Source of the DNA: Amaurobius ferox
Taxonomy: Eukaryota; Arthropoda; Arachnida; Araneae; Amaurobiidae
DNA length: 64,000 nucleotides
Assembly (NCBI GenBank): GCA_951213105.1
Contig: OX578140.1
Span: 34,339,403 to 34,403,402 of the forward strand
Direction of reading: 5' to 3'
The notes under the pieces were generated by a model that was not told where the DNA came from, made no database searches, and saw only the letters and a list, made by a program, of their open reading frames with translations. How positions within the stretch are numbered: the first letter of the stretch is position 1; each line of letters opens with the position of its first letter. Made by a program: the position numbers and the translations under genes. Below, piece by piece: positions 35,991 to 46,069 of this stretch.

Positions 35991-36325
35991 TATTTCACGG
36001 AATTGATATTAATTAAATGTTAATTACATTTTGATGAGGATTTCGTACGTTAGCATGAATAAGTCATTCGTTTAGTCTAGTAAGTTGCCCAAAGCGCCCA
36101 ATTTCAATTTATGCGAAGTTAATTCAATGCTAAAATCATATATCTGCGGATTTTGTATACCATTATTTCGCCGTGAAAGCAGAAAAGTCATTGCATTATG
36201 TAGCGGAAGTCACATGTTGTCCACGTTACATTTTTTTTATTACATTCATGCATACGTCATGAACTGTTGTTATTACTTTTACATTTCATCCTATTGTTTT
36301 GGGTATCCATACTAAAGCCCAAAGA
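35990..36325. other. No recognised feature
   Basis: Unique sequence. Weak family A-like end phrases (GTCACATGTTGTCCAC near 36210) are present. Confidence 0.35.
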
Positions 36326-36624
36326 CGTTATACATTCTCACTCAGAGCACCTCCGGCATGTAAATAGCCCTATTACACATTTACAGTAAGTTCCTTGTGC
36401 CAAAATGCAGAGCACATACGTAAATGAACCTTTGTTGAATCGCCGTCATCAGGAGATTGGGTGCACTGAATGTAAAACTGGGTTTAATGATTGTCTAGAT
36501 GAATTCCCTATATTAGTTGCAGCTGTTAATGTTGCGAGTATAAACAGGAGTTTAAACAGGTTCAGACATGAACTTAACAACGAAATTCGTATATCTTAGT
36601 AAATTGGGATTTCTAGACGACATT

Positions 36625-36625
<1 letters not shown>
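36325..36625 (+). repeat. Dispersed repeat family H, copy 1
   Basis: Matches 48005-48275: ATGTAAATAGCCCTATTACA, GCCAAAATGCAGAGCACATA, TTGTTGAATCGC, TTGGGTGCACTGAATG, AAACTGGGTTTAATGATTGT and GATGCGAGTATAA-type text. The 64-residue frame at 36405-36599 is not conserved in frame between copies, so I treat the repeat as noncoding. Confidence 0.75.

Positions 36626-36652
<27 letters not shown>
36625..36652 (+). repeat. (TG)n microsatellite
   Basis: About fourteen TG units directly after repeat family H. Confidence 0.95.
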
Positions 36653-36656
<4 letters not shown>

Positions 36657-36659
36657 AAT

Positions 36660-37110
36660 CGTTAGCTTATACTATTTTGCACGCTTGGTTTTTATATGGA
36701 AAACAACTGATGTGGCTTTACTTGCAGATTCACAAATTCTGACCCTTATAATAAAATAACAGAACACATTTGAACTTTCTTTAAATTTGTGTTTTTTCTA
36801 ACTCTTTCATGCTAAACACATGACTAAGTTAGTATTACCAAAGGTGCTACCAATAAAATAAGGATGCCAAACAAAGAAGGAACTACCTACCCTGCTTCGG
36901 AGACCCACATTGCGGGCAGGGGGGAAAAGCTTGTTGATCGGTCTATATGAAAATCTTTGAATAAGTATTTACGGAAGTTTGAATGTGATATAGGAAGCTG
37001 GGTAAAATCTCGTAGATATCTTAAAGAATATATTGAGTCTTCCTATCTGTCCAATACTAAAAATCCGGGGATAACATCTCACTCTGAACTCTCACTTTGA
37101 CTTCGTGGTT
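36660..37110. other. No recognised feature
   Basis: Unique sequence with a small GC-rich patch at 36890-36925; unidentified. Confidence 0.35.
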
Positions 37111-37125
37111 TTGACGAGAATGTGT

Positions 37126-37548
37126 TTTTGTTGTTAAGACCCAGACCGTCCGACCTACCAGAAAGGTGTAAGGTAACTGTTTGGACGGCCGGGAAGTACC
37201 ACCCAATTTAGACTGGAACCCAGTGGGAGAGGCATCCACAGGGACCGTGCCCCTACCACTTCCCCTACCACCAACCTCTCGAATATAATATATAAATAAA
37301 ATGACTTACTCAATAAAAAGACTTACGGACCCACATGTTTAACGTGATCGTACTCCGTATGAACACGGCGGCAGTTGTGGCAGCGTGCAAATCCAGCACG
37401 CGAACCACCGGGCAACATCGTCCGAAATGTGCCAACAGCACACAGTGTTCCCAGGTGGTCACCCACCCAAGTACTAACCGCGTCCGATGCTGCTTGACTT
37501 CGGTGATCTAACGAGAACCGGTGTTTTCAGCACGGTACAGCCGTTGGC
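37126..37548 (-). repeat. 5S rRNA-headed SINE with perfect 14-bp target site duplication
   Basis: Complete short interspersed element on the minus strand. Its 5' end (37548) is the first base of a full-length 5S rRNA-like sequence (37431-37548). Next is a remnant of a tRNA-type head (TTGCCCGGTGGTTCGCGTGC, near 37400). A body follows that it shares with the tRNA-headed SINE at 46711-46992 (GAGTACGATCACGTTAAACA, GGTTGGTGGTAGGGGAAG, CTAAATTGGGTGG, GGTCGGACGGTCTGGG), and the 3' end is a short AAC-rich tail. The same 14 bases TGACGAGAATGTGT flank both ends (37112-37125 and 37549-37562). Transcription would be by RNA polymerase III from the internal 5S control region, with mobilisation by an unknown LINE. 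It includes an extra AT-rich stretch near 37270-37310. Confidence 0.93.
37431..37548 (-). pseudogene. 5S rRNA-derived head of the SINE
   Basis: 118 nt aligning end to end with animal 5S rRNA. Recognisable parts are GCCAACGGC at the start, CTGAAAACACCGGTTCTCG, GATCACCGAAGTCAAGCAGC, GGTTAGTACTTGGGTGGGTG, ACCACCTGGGAACAC and GTTGGC at the end. The two terminal strands still pair (GCCAAC with GTTGGC). The internal control region used by TFIIIA (A box, intermediate element, C box) is well preserved. It is not a stand-alone rRNA gene: no terminator T-run follows it, and it runs into SINE body sequence inside one target duplication. Confidence 0.93.
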
Positions 37549-37562
37549 TGACGAGAATGTGT

Positions 37563-38218
37563 GAAAAATATTTTCTGGTTGGTTAATTTATTTTGACACC
37601 ATGCTCGTCAAGTGCCAATATTCTTTCTTAATTACTCCGCGGAGGTAAGGGTCATCCGAAAATAAAAACATACTGCTTAGGCCTATCCCACCTAAGAAGC
37701 ATATTTGGAGCGCTTTTGATACAGGTGAACACAGTTAACTGATGAATACACATGTTAACTGACATACAGATGGGCATGAAGGCAGACTGACACACATACA
37801 TCATTGAAAGAACAAGTTCAGCCGTGTTCATAAAGCTGAAAATGAGACTTTTCATCCAAATCTGAGAGTTAAAATTTTGACCCCATCGCAATAAATTCGA
37901 TTTTCATATTGCATGTATATGAACGTATTATTTTTCTAAACGAAATTATGTGAAAATTTTCATAATGAGTCCATAAGCATAAATTTTAAGCACATGGTTT
38001 TGTCTATATTAAATGTTAAATTATAATAATTTAGTTTTTTAATTATCAAATACACATCTTGTCATTGGAATTAGGACGGTATTTTACAATAATATTCAAA
38101 GTAGAGAATGAAAGTTTTATATGCATGCTAGTTGTTAATATTTAAAATATTCTTGCAGAATCGATATATCTTTTATATTCAGTGAAATCAACTTCATGTC
38201 AATTTTAAAATATAATTT
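37563..38218. other. No recognised feature
   Basis: Unique AT-rich DNA upstream of the microsatellite. Confidence 0.4.
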
Positions 38219-38270
38219 ACACACCCACGCACACACGCACACACACCCACACACACATTCACACACACAC

Positions 38271-38340
<70 letters not shown>
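38219..38340. repeat. (CA)n(TA)n microsatellite at the 5' side of PLE copy 2
   Basis: Interrupted CA repeat at 38219-38271 followed by 34 TA units at 38272-38340. PLE-homologous sequence starts about 90 bp downstream. Confidence 0.95.
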
Positions 38341-38343
<3 letters not shown>

Positions 38344-38399
38344 AGCAATCCTCTGCACCTCCGAATTAACGTACACATGAATCATATAAAAGTTTTTTC

Positions 38400-40690
38400 A
38401 AATAATGCAACAACCTTTAATGAATCAAAATTTGAATACGTACATTTTTCTATACATGGGTTCGAAAACATTGAAATTAGTATTCTATGTATTCAAAAAT
38501 TATTATGACAGATTGTTCCTTGAAAATGAATTCATATGTGCACATAAAACTATTTTTCCATATGGACTCAATCAATTATTTAATCATCATTACATTGTTA
38601 AAAAGACCTTTAATTATCCTTATGAAGACCATAATATATATAATTTCTTTAACATTTCTAAAAATAAATAAAACAGAACTAAAATAGCAATTAAATATAA
38701 TAAAAAAATTGTCCTGATTATCTGATCTAAAAATGTCATACTACAGCAACATGCAAATTTAAAAATTACTTTTGATTGGAAACAATGTAAGAACTTGATT
38801 TTCGCAATAAAAAACAGCAATTAAATATGGTTTATAACCTTTTTATAACTACGGCATTTGATAACATTTATTTTAAACATTTATTCTATGATTTGCTCAT
38901 TACCAGAAGTAAAATTCTTAATGTTTATTTATACGTCAGGGACTTAAATTTAAATGACGAATCAAAACAATATTTTTAAATAAACAAATATTGTACCTTG
39001 AATTTCACTAATTCTGTCTTAAATAATCTGAAGATAAATAATTTTTTTAAAACGGTTTTCAGTTACTTTTCAGTCAAACATGTAAATCCTAAAATTGCAT
39101 ACAAATATGATAAACCTCTAGGACGTTATATTTTCGATCAAATATCCAAATCAATAGATATTAATCAAAATCATGAATTGGATAAAGAGCCATTCTGCCA
39201 CTGTCATTTAGATAAATACAAAGACTACGTAGATAAACACCACGGGCATGTTATAACGTGAAATCTAAATATTATTAATTATGATGCACTGAGGTCACTG
39301 ATATTACTAGGTACTAAATACCTTATACCTACTAAATTTAAACATAAATTAATTTGTAAAGATTTAATTCTTGACTTAAATAAATTTATCTATAAAATCA
39401 ACTATAAATATCAAATCCTTGTAGAAGCCTTCAAACTCTGGAGTGTCTTAAAAGAGCAATACTTAAATCACTATATATATATAATCAGAAAATTAATAAG
39501 TCATATAAACGTAATTCAATTAAAAATGATATTAAAAAAATTCAAAATGATTTTGTCATTACTTATGTCGATAAGGCTAGTAGTAACTACTCAATCATAT
39601 GTAAATATTACTATATAAGTACTTTCCAGTCACTCTTGCTTAATAATCAAATCTATAATTTACATAATATTAACTTTAAAATCTTATCTAATAGAATTTC
39701 AGCCAAATATATGAAAATTCATCTAAAAATAGTTGTGGAAACATTCCATATCTTGTTCTAATACCCAAGTTTCATAAATCCCCTGTTGCTTTTCGAACTA
39801 TTACTAGTGGGCATAATTCTTACATTACTAATGCTGGTAAATTATTATTAAAAATATTAAATGAAGTATCATTATCAGAGATGAGATCTCAAATAATTGT
39901 CATATTGTGAAAAACAGTTTTGAATTAGTTAAGGAATTAAAACTCTTACTAATATTCATAGTATTTATACTTTTGATTTCAAAGATTTGTTTAATAATAT
40001 TGATATAGATGAACTGTATAGAATTATTTTAGGAATTTTTGAAAAATGAAATATCAACCTAAAATATTCAAATTTTCTTTTTAAAAAATGACTTAATTTC
40101 ACTCTCTATGAGAAATATATTCAACATGGTGGTACTGGTTTAAGCAACAGTTTGGTAACCTACAAGGGGTGTGTGCCTCATCATTGTTAGCTAATCTGTA
40201 TTTATTCTTCTATGAAAAGATCATTAATCTAAGCTTGCATAATATGCACATGTTTAGGTATTTAGATGGCTAATTATGCGTATCCCTTAATAATATCCCT
40301 ATAGTATTTAACTTTTATCCTAATAATTTACAATTAAATGCAAGTAATAATGACTCTAATCTTGCAAACTTTTTAGATTTAAATTTAGATTTACGAAATT
40401 GTAATATAGCTATAAACTTGTATGATAAAAGACAAGAAGTAAAATTAATACATCAAAAATTCAACATTTTGACTTGTTGGCTTATATGTTTTTAGAAATA
40501 CAATAATAAACCAGGTTCTTAGAATCAATAAAATTTGTGAAGAAAATTATAAATTAGCACATTTTATGGAATTATTGAGTACAGCGACTAAGAATGCATA
40601 TCCTCCCAAACTCGTTAATAAAATTATCAACTCAGTGTATCAACTACCACTTGATAACATCCAAGTCAACTGTCCCAATTATAGTAGCTA
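38400..40690 (+). pseudogene. Penelope-like element RT ORF, decayed (PLE copy 2)
   Basis: Collinear with the open PLE at 42-44 kb but in the opposite orientation and broken by many stops and frameshifts. Preserved pieces in order: an N-terminal piece with TIFPYGLNQL (near 38560), YKYDKPLGRYIF and FCHCHLDKYKDYVDKHHGHV (near 39100-39260), DFVITYVDKASSNYSIICK (near 39550), YLVLIPKFHKSPVAFRTITS (near 39750), motif A TFDFKDLFNNIDID (near 39975), a damaged motif B near 40160, and RYLDG (near 40260) where YVDD is expected. The C-terminal piece PPKLVNKIINSVYQLP lies near 40600. The N-terminal piece matches the end of a GIY-YIG nuclease domain. It is inactive. Confidence 0.9.
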
Positions 40691-41373
40691 ACAAAAAAAA
40701 AACAGAAAATAAGATACATTAATATAAATGTTTTGAATTTTATTTTTGCTAAAAAATTGTAACTTTGGCCAGTTTGAAATTCCGATATGGGCGCCATTAT
40801 AATGGTGGATAATGGCATTCTCGTTTATCAATTTCTTCTATGAATCACTTGTGTAGTAAGAAATTTCATCTTTACTTCTTGTACATATTCTGTTTTGCTT
40901 ATACGGGTAATTGTCCTGTCTCCTGCTCTGACTCACTGGATGGGTCTGGCAGTGTCGCTGTGAACGTTCGTACTGCCTACCAGGTTGTATTTTGTCCTGT
41001 TCATTCCGGTGCTTCTAGATTTTTATACTGTTGAGGTTGATCGCATACGCACGTGGTAAAAGAAGAAGGGTTCCTGCCATATGGTAATACAAATTTTCCT
41101 ACTGTTTCTTATCTTCATTTTTTCATCTTTTGCTGTCTGTAGTCTGAGTTTGGACATTTATAGTAATGTACTAATGTCCAATTTTAAACAGACATTTGTT
41201 TGGGTTAATTAGAATTAAATACGCAGACCTGAAGACTAATTTAATTCTTTTTGATCTTCGAAATTCGGCCGGTGCTGATCTTTTCCATTATCGGCATTAT
41301 GACCGTGATTTTGCTTCTATGGTGATGCTAATATTTCACGAATACTTGAATTAATTATTTTCTTTATTACTTC

Positions 41374-41380
<7 letters not shown>
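40690..41380. other. No recognised feature (possible PLE copy 2 3' region)
   Basis: Follows PLE copy 2. It does not match the 3' region of the open PLE copy in any way I can see. Slightly GC-richer around 40900-41070. It ends at a (TA)n tract. Confidence 0.4.

Positions 41381-41428
<48 letters not shown>
41381..41428. repeat. (TA)n tract at the 3' side of PLE copy 1
   Basis: About 24 TA units between the two convergent PLE copies. Confidence 0.95.
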
Positions 41429-41429
<1 letters not shown>

Positions 41430-41433
<4 letters not shown>

Positions 41434-42072
41434 AATTATTAAATCCAAAGTTAGAATGTATGTAGTAACTCATAATACACTATTCCAAAATTTTCTACAA
41501 ATACAAAGAAATTAAGACAAAAAGAGGAAATAATAAAGCATAATGCAAGTCATAAGGACAAAGACAATCAACAAATTTCAAAAATGAGGAATGCAAATAA
41601 GAAAACAAAAAAATCAAGCAAAAAAGCTTGCACATGGAGGAGATTTAGGCTTACGAGATTAGGCTTACGAAAAGTTCATTTCGAAAAAATTCTCATCGGG
41701 TCCATATATCTTTTCGAAATGAACACAAAAATGCTTGTTTCTGAAACACAAGATAGATTTTATCTATAAACTTGTGTTATATGGACGACAAGCATAAAGA
41801 TTGGAACAATAAAGGAAACATAAATACCTCAAAACGCACCTCTTCAGCGCAACCATGACGAGCAAAATATGACTGGATCATCGTTGCCATATGCCAAAAT
41901 GAAAAGATGTGATTTGCTGTTGCCAAAGAGAGTAATAAAAACAGTACTGCGCAAAAGCAATAAAATGAGTTATTCAACTGTTAAAGCTTCGAGATAAAAA
42001 GATGAAAATATAATTGCAGGCGAATGAAGAAGTACGGCTAAAATAAGATAATAAGGGGAGAATATGAGAATT
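41430..42072 (-). repeat. PLE copy 1 3'UTR or pseudo-LTR
   Basis: Noncoding sequence between the PLE stop codon and a (TA)n tract. The 41580-41830 part has a relative at 18270-18420, upstream of PLE copy 3. It contains a 51-nt fold bounded by GTTCATTTCGAAAA and TTTTCGAAATGAAC (41674-41724). Presence of the same sequence 5' of one PLE and 3' of another is what PLE pseudo-LTRs look like. Confidence 0.6.
41674..41724 (-). ncRNA. Hammerhead-like fold in PLE UTR (candidate)
   Basis: On the minus strand, GTTCAT and ATGAAC form an outer stem. Inside are CCGATGA, a 3-bp stem with a four-T loop (GAA TTTT TTC), and GAAA directly before the closing strand. This is the order of a type III hammerhead (stem III, cleavage side, CUGAUGA, stem II, GAAA, stem III), with one change in the CUGAUGA box (U to C). 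Stem I is weak. The related UTR at 18340-18391 keeps the outer stem and GAAA and can form a better stem I (CTGAAT with ATTTGG), but its CUGAUGA box is decayed. PLEs are known to carry hammerheads in pseudo-LTRs. A plain palindrome is the competing explanation for this copy. Confidence 0.3.
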
Positions 42073-44269
42073 TTAGGCTAATCGAAACTTATTAACTATA
42101 CTATTGACTAAATATGCAGGATATTGATACATTTTACTGGTAATTTTGAGGTTATTAATGTGCAAAGCATGAAATTTTTTATCTGATAATCTATAAATTC
42201 TAAAAAGTTGATTAAGTATAATATTTCTAAACAATTGAATCGAGTTGCAGGAATTAAAAGGTAATAATTTATTAATATTAAATTTAAAAAAATCTTTTTT
42301 ATCATATAATTTAGTAACTATCCCTTGAGCAGGTTCTATAATTAGATTTAAATCCAAATAATAAACATTATTACTAATAGAAGTTTCATTAGGTATTAAT
42401 TCCAAATTATCCGGATAGAAATCTATATCTATGACATAGTTATCAGTAAATACAATACAAATCAGATCATCTACATATCTATAAATTTTATAATCAGTTG
42501 AAGTAAAGAATTTTTCATAATGATATAGGTATAAATTAGCTAACATACTGCTACTACAGCCACCTTGTGGAACACCTGAGACTTGTAAGTATAATTTATT
42601 ACCTTGAAAGATATAATTATTGAAAAGAACAAAATGGAGAAGCTTAGGAAAATTGGTAAATTTTGTAAGATTAGAATGTTTAGTAATATAAGCATTATAT
42701 AAAGCTAAAATGACATCATATAGATCAGTGATCTTAATATTATTAAATAGATCTTTAAAATCAAAAGTTTGAAATCCTATTATTTTACCATGCGTTTTTA
42801 ATTTATTTTTTAATTCCTTACTGTTATTTAGAATAATGTAGCTATCACCAGAATCTCGTAAATTGCTATTTAGTACATTTAAATAATTTAGTAATAATTT
42901 ACTAGCAGTGGTAGAGTATGAATTATGACCACTAGTAACAGTTCTAAATTTAATAGGATTTTTATGAAATTTAGGTATAAGCACAATATATGGAAATGTC
43001 AAAAATTTATTATTAATATCTAAATCACTATACATATTGATAATTTTCAATTTGATACTATTAAGAGAGTGTGAATCAATTTTAAATAGACTATTATTTT
43101 TTAAATAATCTAGCAGATATTGAATATAGAATTTTTTACAAATAATAGCATAATTATTAGAGGCTTTATCTACATAAGTAATAACAAAAGATCTATGTAA
43201 ATCATTAACAGAATGCTTTATATTATCCATATTATATATGGATCTAGATAAATTAATACTACAAATGGTATTTTTAATAGATCTTAAAATAGTAAATTTC
43301 CACATATTAAATGCCTCTAAAGGCTGAGCATATTTAGAAGCTAATCCATAAATAAATTTATCAAGGTCCAGATTGATTGACTTTAACACTTGTTTAGAAT
43401 TATTACATGAAGGTAACCTGAATTTAGTGCCAAATGACATTATAGTTCCTAAAGATTTATCTTTTACAATGGCTAAGTCTCCAGTAACTATATGACCCAA
43501 GTGTGGATTTATAAATTCAGCATAATTATCAGCACTACAAATACATTCACCATCTAAATTTGTTGAGGAATCTATGTCGACTGAGAGAGATTTTGAAATT
43601 GCATTGTAATTAAAAATGGTTCTTCCAATAGGCTTGTTATATTTAAAAGTTTTTGTAACATTCAAATCCTTTACAGGCAATAAATGATGAAATTGATTAA
43701 ATAAATTCTTAAAGTTTATGGAATTATAAATAGGATGCTTAAATGATATTACACAATAAGAATTGGAACAGTTATTATGATGAAATTGATTAAGTTTTAT
43801 TTTTAAATATTTTGATCTAGTAATGAGCAAATCATAGAAAATATGATTAAAATGTTCATTAGTAAGATTTAACTTTAAGAAAATAGCATAAACTGTGTTT
43901 AATTGTTTTTTCTTAACTGCAAATACCCATGATTTAATAAATTTCCATTGATATGTGTTATTGAATTGTTGATGCATACTTTTAATCTCCGCTTTAATAT
44001 CATATTGGGAGGAGCTTCCTTTACCGCGTTTAAATCTTTTGAGTTTAGCCAATTTACTATTATGTAAAAGAGGTTTAAAAAAAAGGTGATTAAAAATAGA
44101 ATATTTATTATCTACAAAATTATTCTTAACAATATTACCATTGAGATATAACTGATTTAATCCATATGGAAACAGAGTACAATGTGATTTAATATAGAAG
44201 TTTTCAAAGAATAATCTATCAGCAGTATTTGTTTTAATGTCCAAAATATGTATAGTTATATTTTCAAAA

Positions 44270-44366
<97 letters not shown>

Positions 44367-44427
44367 GGTTAGCAAGAAATAAGTTTCCCACTTCAGAGGG
44401 CTCTAAAATGCGTTCTATTGGTCCCAA
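42073..44427 (-). CDS. Penelope-like element reverse transcriptase ORF, 5'-truncated
   Basis: RT of a PLE, an ancient retroelement class related to telomerase that copies its RNA into genomic DNA. The 784-residue frame starts formally at 44427 in a mariner end and passes through (TA)n as a Tyr-Ile run. PLE homology begins near residue 53. Residues 53-95: R-x3-E-x2-YI followed by TLFPYGLN, fitting the last conserved R, E and N positions of a GIY-YIG nuclease, so the nuclease is N-terminal and cut short. Around 290-320: CIC, then HLGHIVTGD, a C-x-C..H-x2-H pattern shared with copy 2. RT follows: VLIPKFHKNPIKFRT (about 485), motif A FDFKDLFNNI (D556), PQGG (620-623) and YVDD (651-654). No C-terminal nuclease follows. 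The RT frame has no internal stop. The layout suggests the domain-permuted (Naiad-like) PLEs; that placement is inference. Probably not autonomous. Confidence 0.88.
44273..44363. repeat. (TA)n tract between PLE copy 1 and mariner element 1
   Basis: About 45 TA units. One edge is PLE coding sequence and the other is the terminal base of a mariner-like element. Confidence 0.97.
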
Positions 44428-45977
44428 TGAGATAAAATTTGAAATACAGATATTTCAAATGATGCGTTCGACATTTATTAAATAAAAAATTTTAGTACAA
44501 AAATCCGCCAATAGGTGGCTCTGTAATACACATAACAACATTTAATAGGCTTTATAAATGTTAAATAATATTAAAAAAGTAGCATTAAAACTGCTCAATA
44601 TGTCCCCCTTCATGTTAAACAATATGCTCTAATCTCAGAATCATATTTTCCACAGCTGACCGGAGTGAGTCTGCCGAAATATCAAGAACATTGCGCCGAA
44701 TGCTGTCCTTCAGATATGGCACAGATGCTGGCCTTTTACTGTAGATATTGTCCTTGAGGAAACCCCACAACCAAATGTTGCAGGGGGTGATATCCGGCGA
44801 ACGAGGAGGCTATGCTGTTGGAAAATGCCGGCTGATCACCCATTCAGCTGTGAAATGCTGTGTTGGCAATTGCTTTACACTACGCTCAATGTGAGGAGGT
44901 GCGCCATCCTGCATGATAATGATGTCCTAAAGGCATCCACGCTGTTGAATTTGTGGGATTACAAAATCCCTCAGCATATCGCGGTACCGTAGTCCTGTGA
45001 CGGTACAGGTTTTGATTCCAGTTGCAGTTACCTCTTCAAAAAATACGGTCCAATGATAAAGGTAGCCGTTAAACCACACCATACTGTCACTTTTTCAGGA
45101 TGCAAGGGTTGTTCCTGGAGAGCGTGAGGGTTTTCCGCTACCTAAATTCGACAATTGTAGGTGTTAACTTGCCCATTGAGGCAAAAGTGGGCTTCGTCAG
45201 TTCACAGGATGTTCCAGGGACAACTGACGTCAAACACCATTCGAGCAAGAAACTGAAGTGCAAAAGTTTTAAGAACCTCTGAGTCTCCTTCCTGCAATAG
45301 GTGCACAGGCTTGATTTTGTAGGTATAAAAATTCAAAATGCGCCGTAAGATTTTTCGTTCAGTGGAATACGGCTTATCCAATACACGGGAAACAATTGGC
45401 ACACTCACACTGCTATGCGGCGAATGACAGCTGGCTTCAACGACTGCGGTAGCTACATTTTCGATGCTAAATGACTAGATTGGCTTCCGTCCTCTACCTG
45501 GAAGAATGCCAAGTTGCCCAGTTGTTTCAAATTTCTTTATCATCTTGCGTAGGGCACATGGAGAGATTGGACCTCTTCGTAGTATCTGCTTCATACGACG
45601 GAATTCTTTTACAACTGCAACGGAGTTCCGCTGGTTCTTGTAAAACAATTTCACCAGTAGCGCTTTTTCGTGAAACTTTGGCATAATGTGCTGAGAAGTA
45701 ACTAATGTTCGTGCAGAATCCGCTTTCTTTTTATCCAAAGAATAATGTTACTAAGCATGCGCTGTAACGCAAATAATGTTTCACTATTTCAATATATGCA
45801 AATAAATACCATTTGTGTTATAGCGCCATCTATAGGTGAATGTTGATACTAAAATTTTTGATTTAATAAATGTCAAGGGCATCATTTGAATTATCTGTAT
45901 TTCAAATTTTACCTCATTTGGACCAATAGAACTCATTCTAGAACCCTCTGAACTCGGAAACTTATTTCTTGCTAACC

Positions 45978-45980
<3 letters not shown>
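44364..45980 (-). mobile_element. Mariner-like element 1 (IS630/Tc1/mariner), complete ends
   Basis: Both ends start CAGGGTTAGCAAGAAATAAG and stay inverted copies for about 100 bp (for example TTCTATTGGTCC and AATTTGAAATACAGAT on both sides). TA lies immediately outside at 44362-44363 and 45981-45982, inside a (TA)n array, fitting the TA target of this superfamily. The 1,617-bp element carries one broken transposase on the minus strand. Confidence 0.93.
44615..45738 (-). pseudogene. Mariner-like transposase with N-terminal HTH, broken (element 1)
   Basis: Would cut and paste element 1. The N-terminal helix-turn-helix region is open (45738-45475): EKALLVKLFYKNQRNSVAVV, then LRRGPISPCALRKMIKKFET and GILPGRGRKP, the HTH type used by a large arthropod mariner-like group. 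Then SRVLDKPYSTERKILRRILN, HLLQEGDSEVLKTFALQFLA and, after a frame change, LTDEAHFCLNGQVN with the first catalytic Asp (near 45185). MQDGAPPHIERSVKQLP holds the second (near 44915). In SPDITPCNIWLWGFLKDNIY the third acidic position is Asn. Stops interrupt the frame after CRI, after RGCL and after FPTA. It ends at TAA 44615-44617. It is doubly dead, by the catalytic change and by stops and frameshifts. Confidence 0.9.

Positions 45981-46064
<84 letters not shown>
45981..46064. repeat. (TA)n tract between the two mariner-like elements
   Basis: About 42 TA units, bounded on both sides by transposon termini. Confidence 0.97.

Positions 46065-46069
<5 letters not shown>

Noticed and set aside
36405..36599. 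64-residue frame beginning in repeat family H
   Set aside because: The second copy of the repeat (48 kb) does not keep the frame open, so coding is not supported.
37431..37548. Apparent functional 5S rRNA gene
   Set aside because: No T-run terminator follows, and it is joined to SINE body inside a single 14-bp target duplication.
38194..38385. Tyr-Ile-rich frames at 38194-38385, 45972-46250, 47845-48132 and 53962-54150
   Set aside because: They are translations of (TA)n and (CA)n tracts.
45471..45686. Plus-strand frames over the mariner HTH region and similar frames opposite other transposase relics
   Set aside because: They are shadows of the real reading frame on the other strand.
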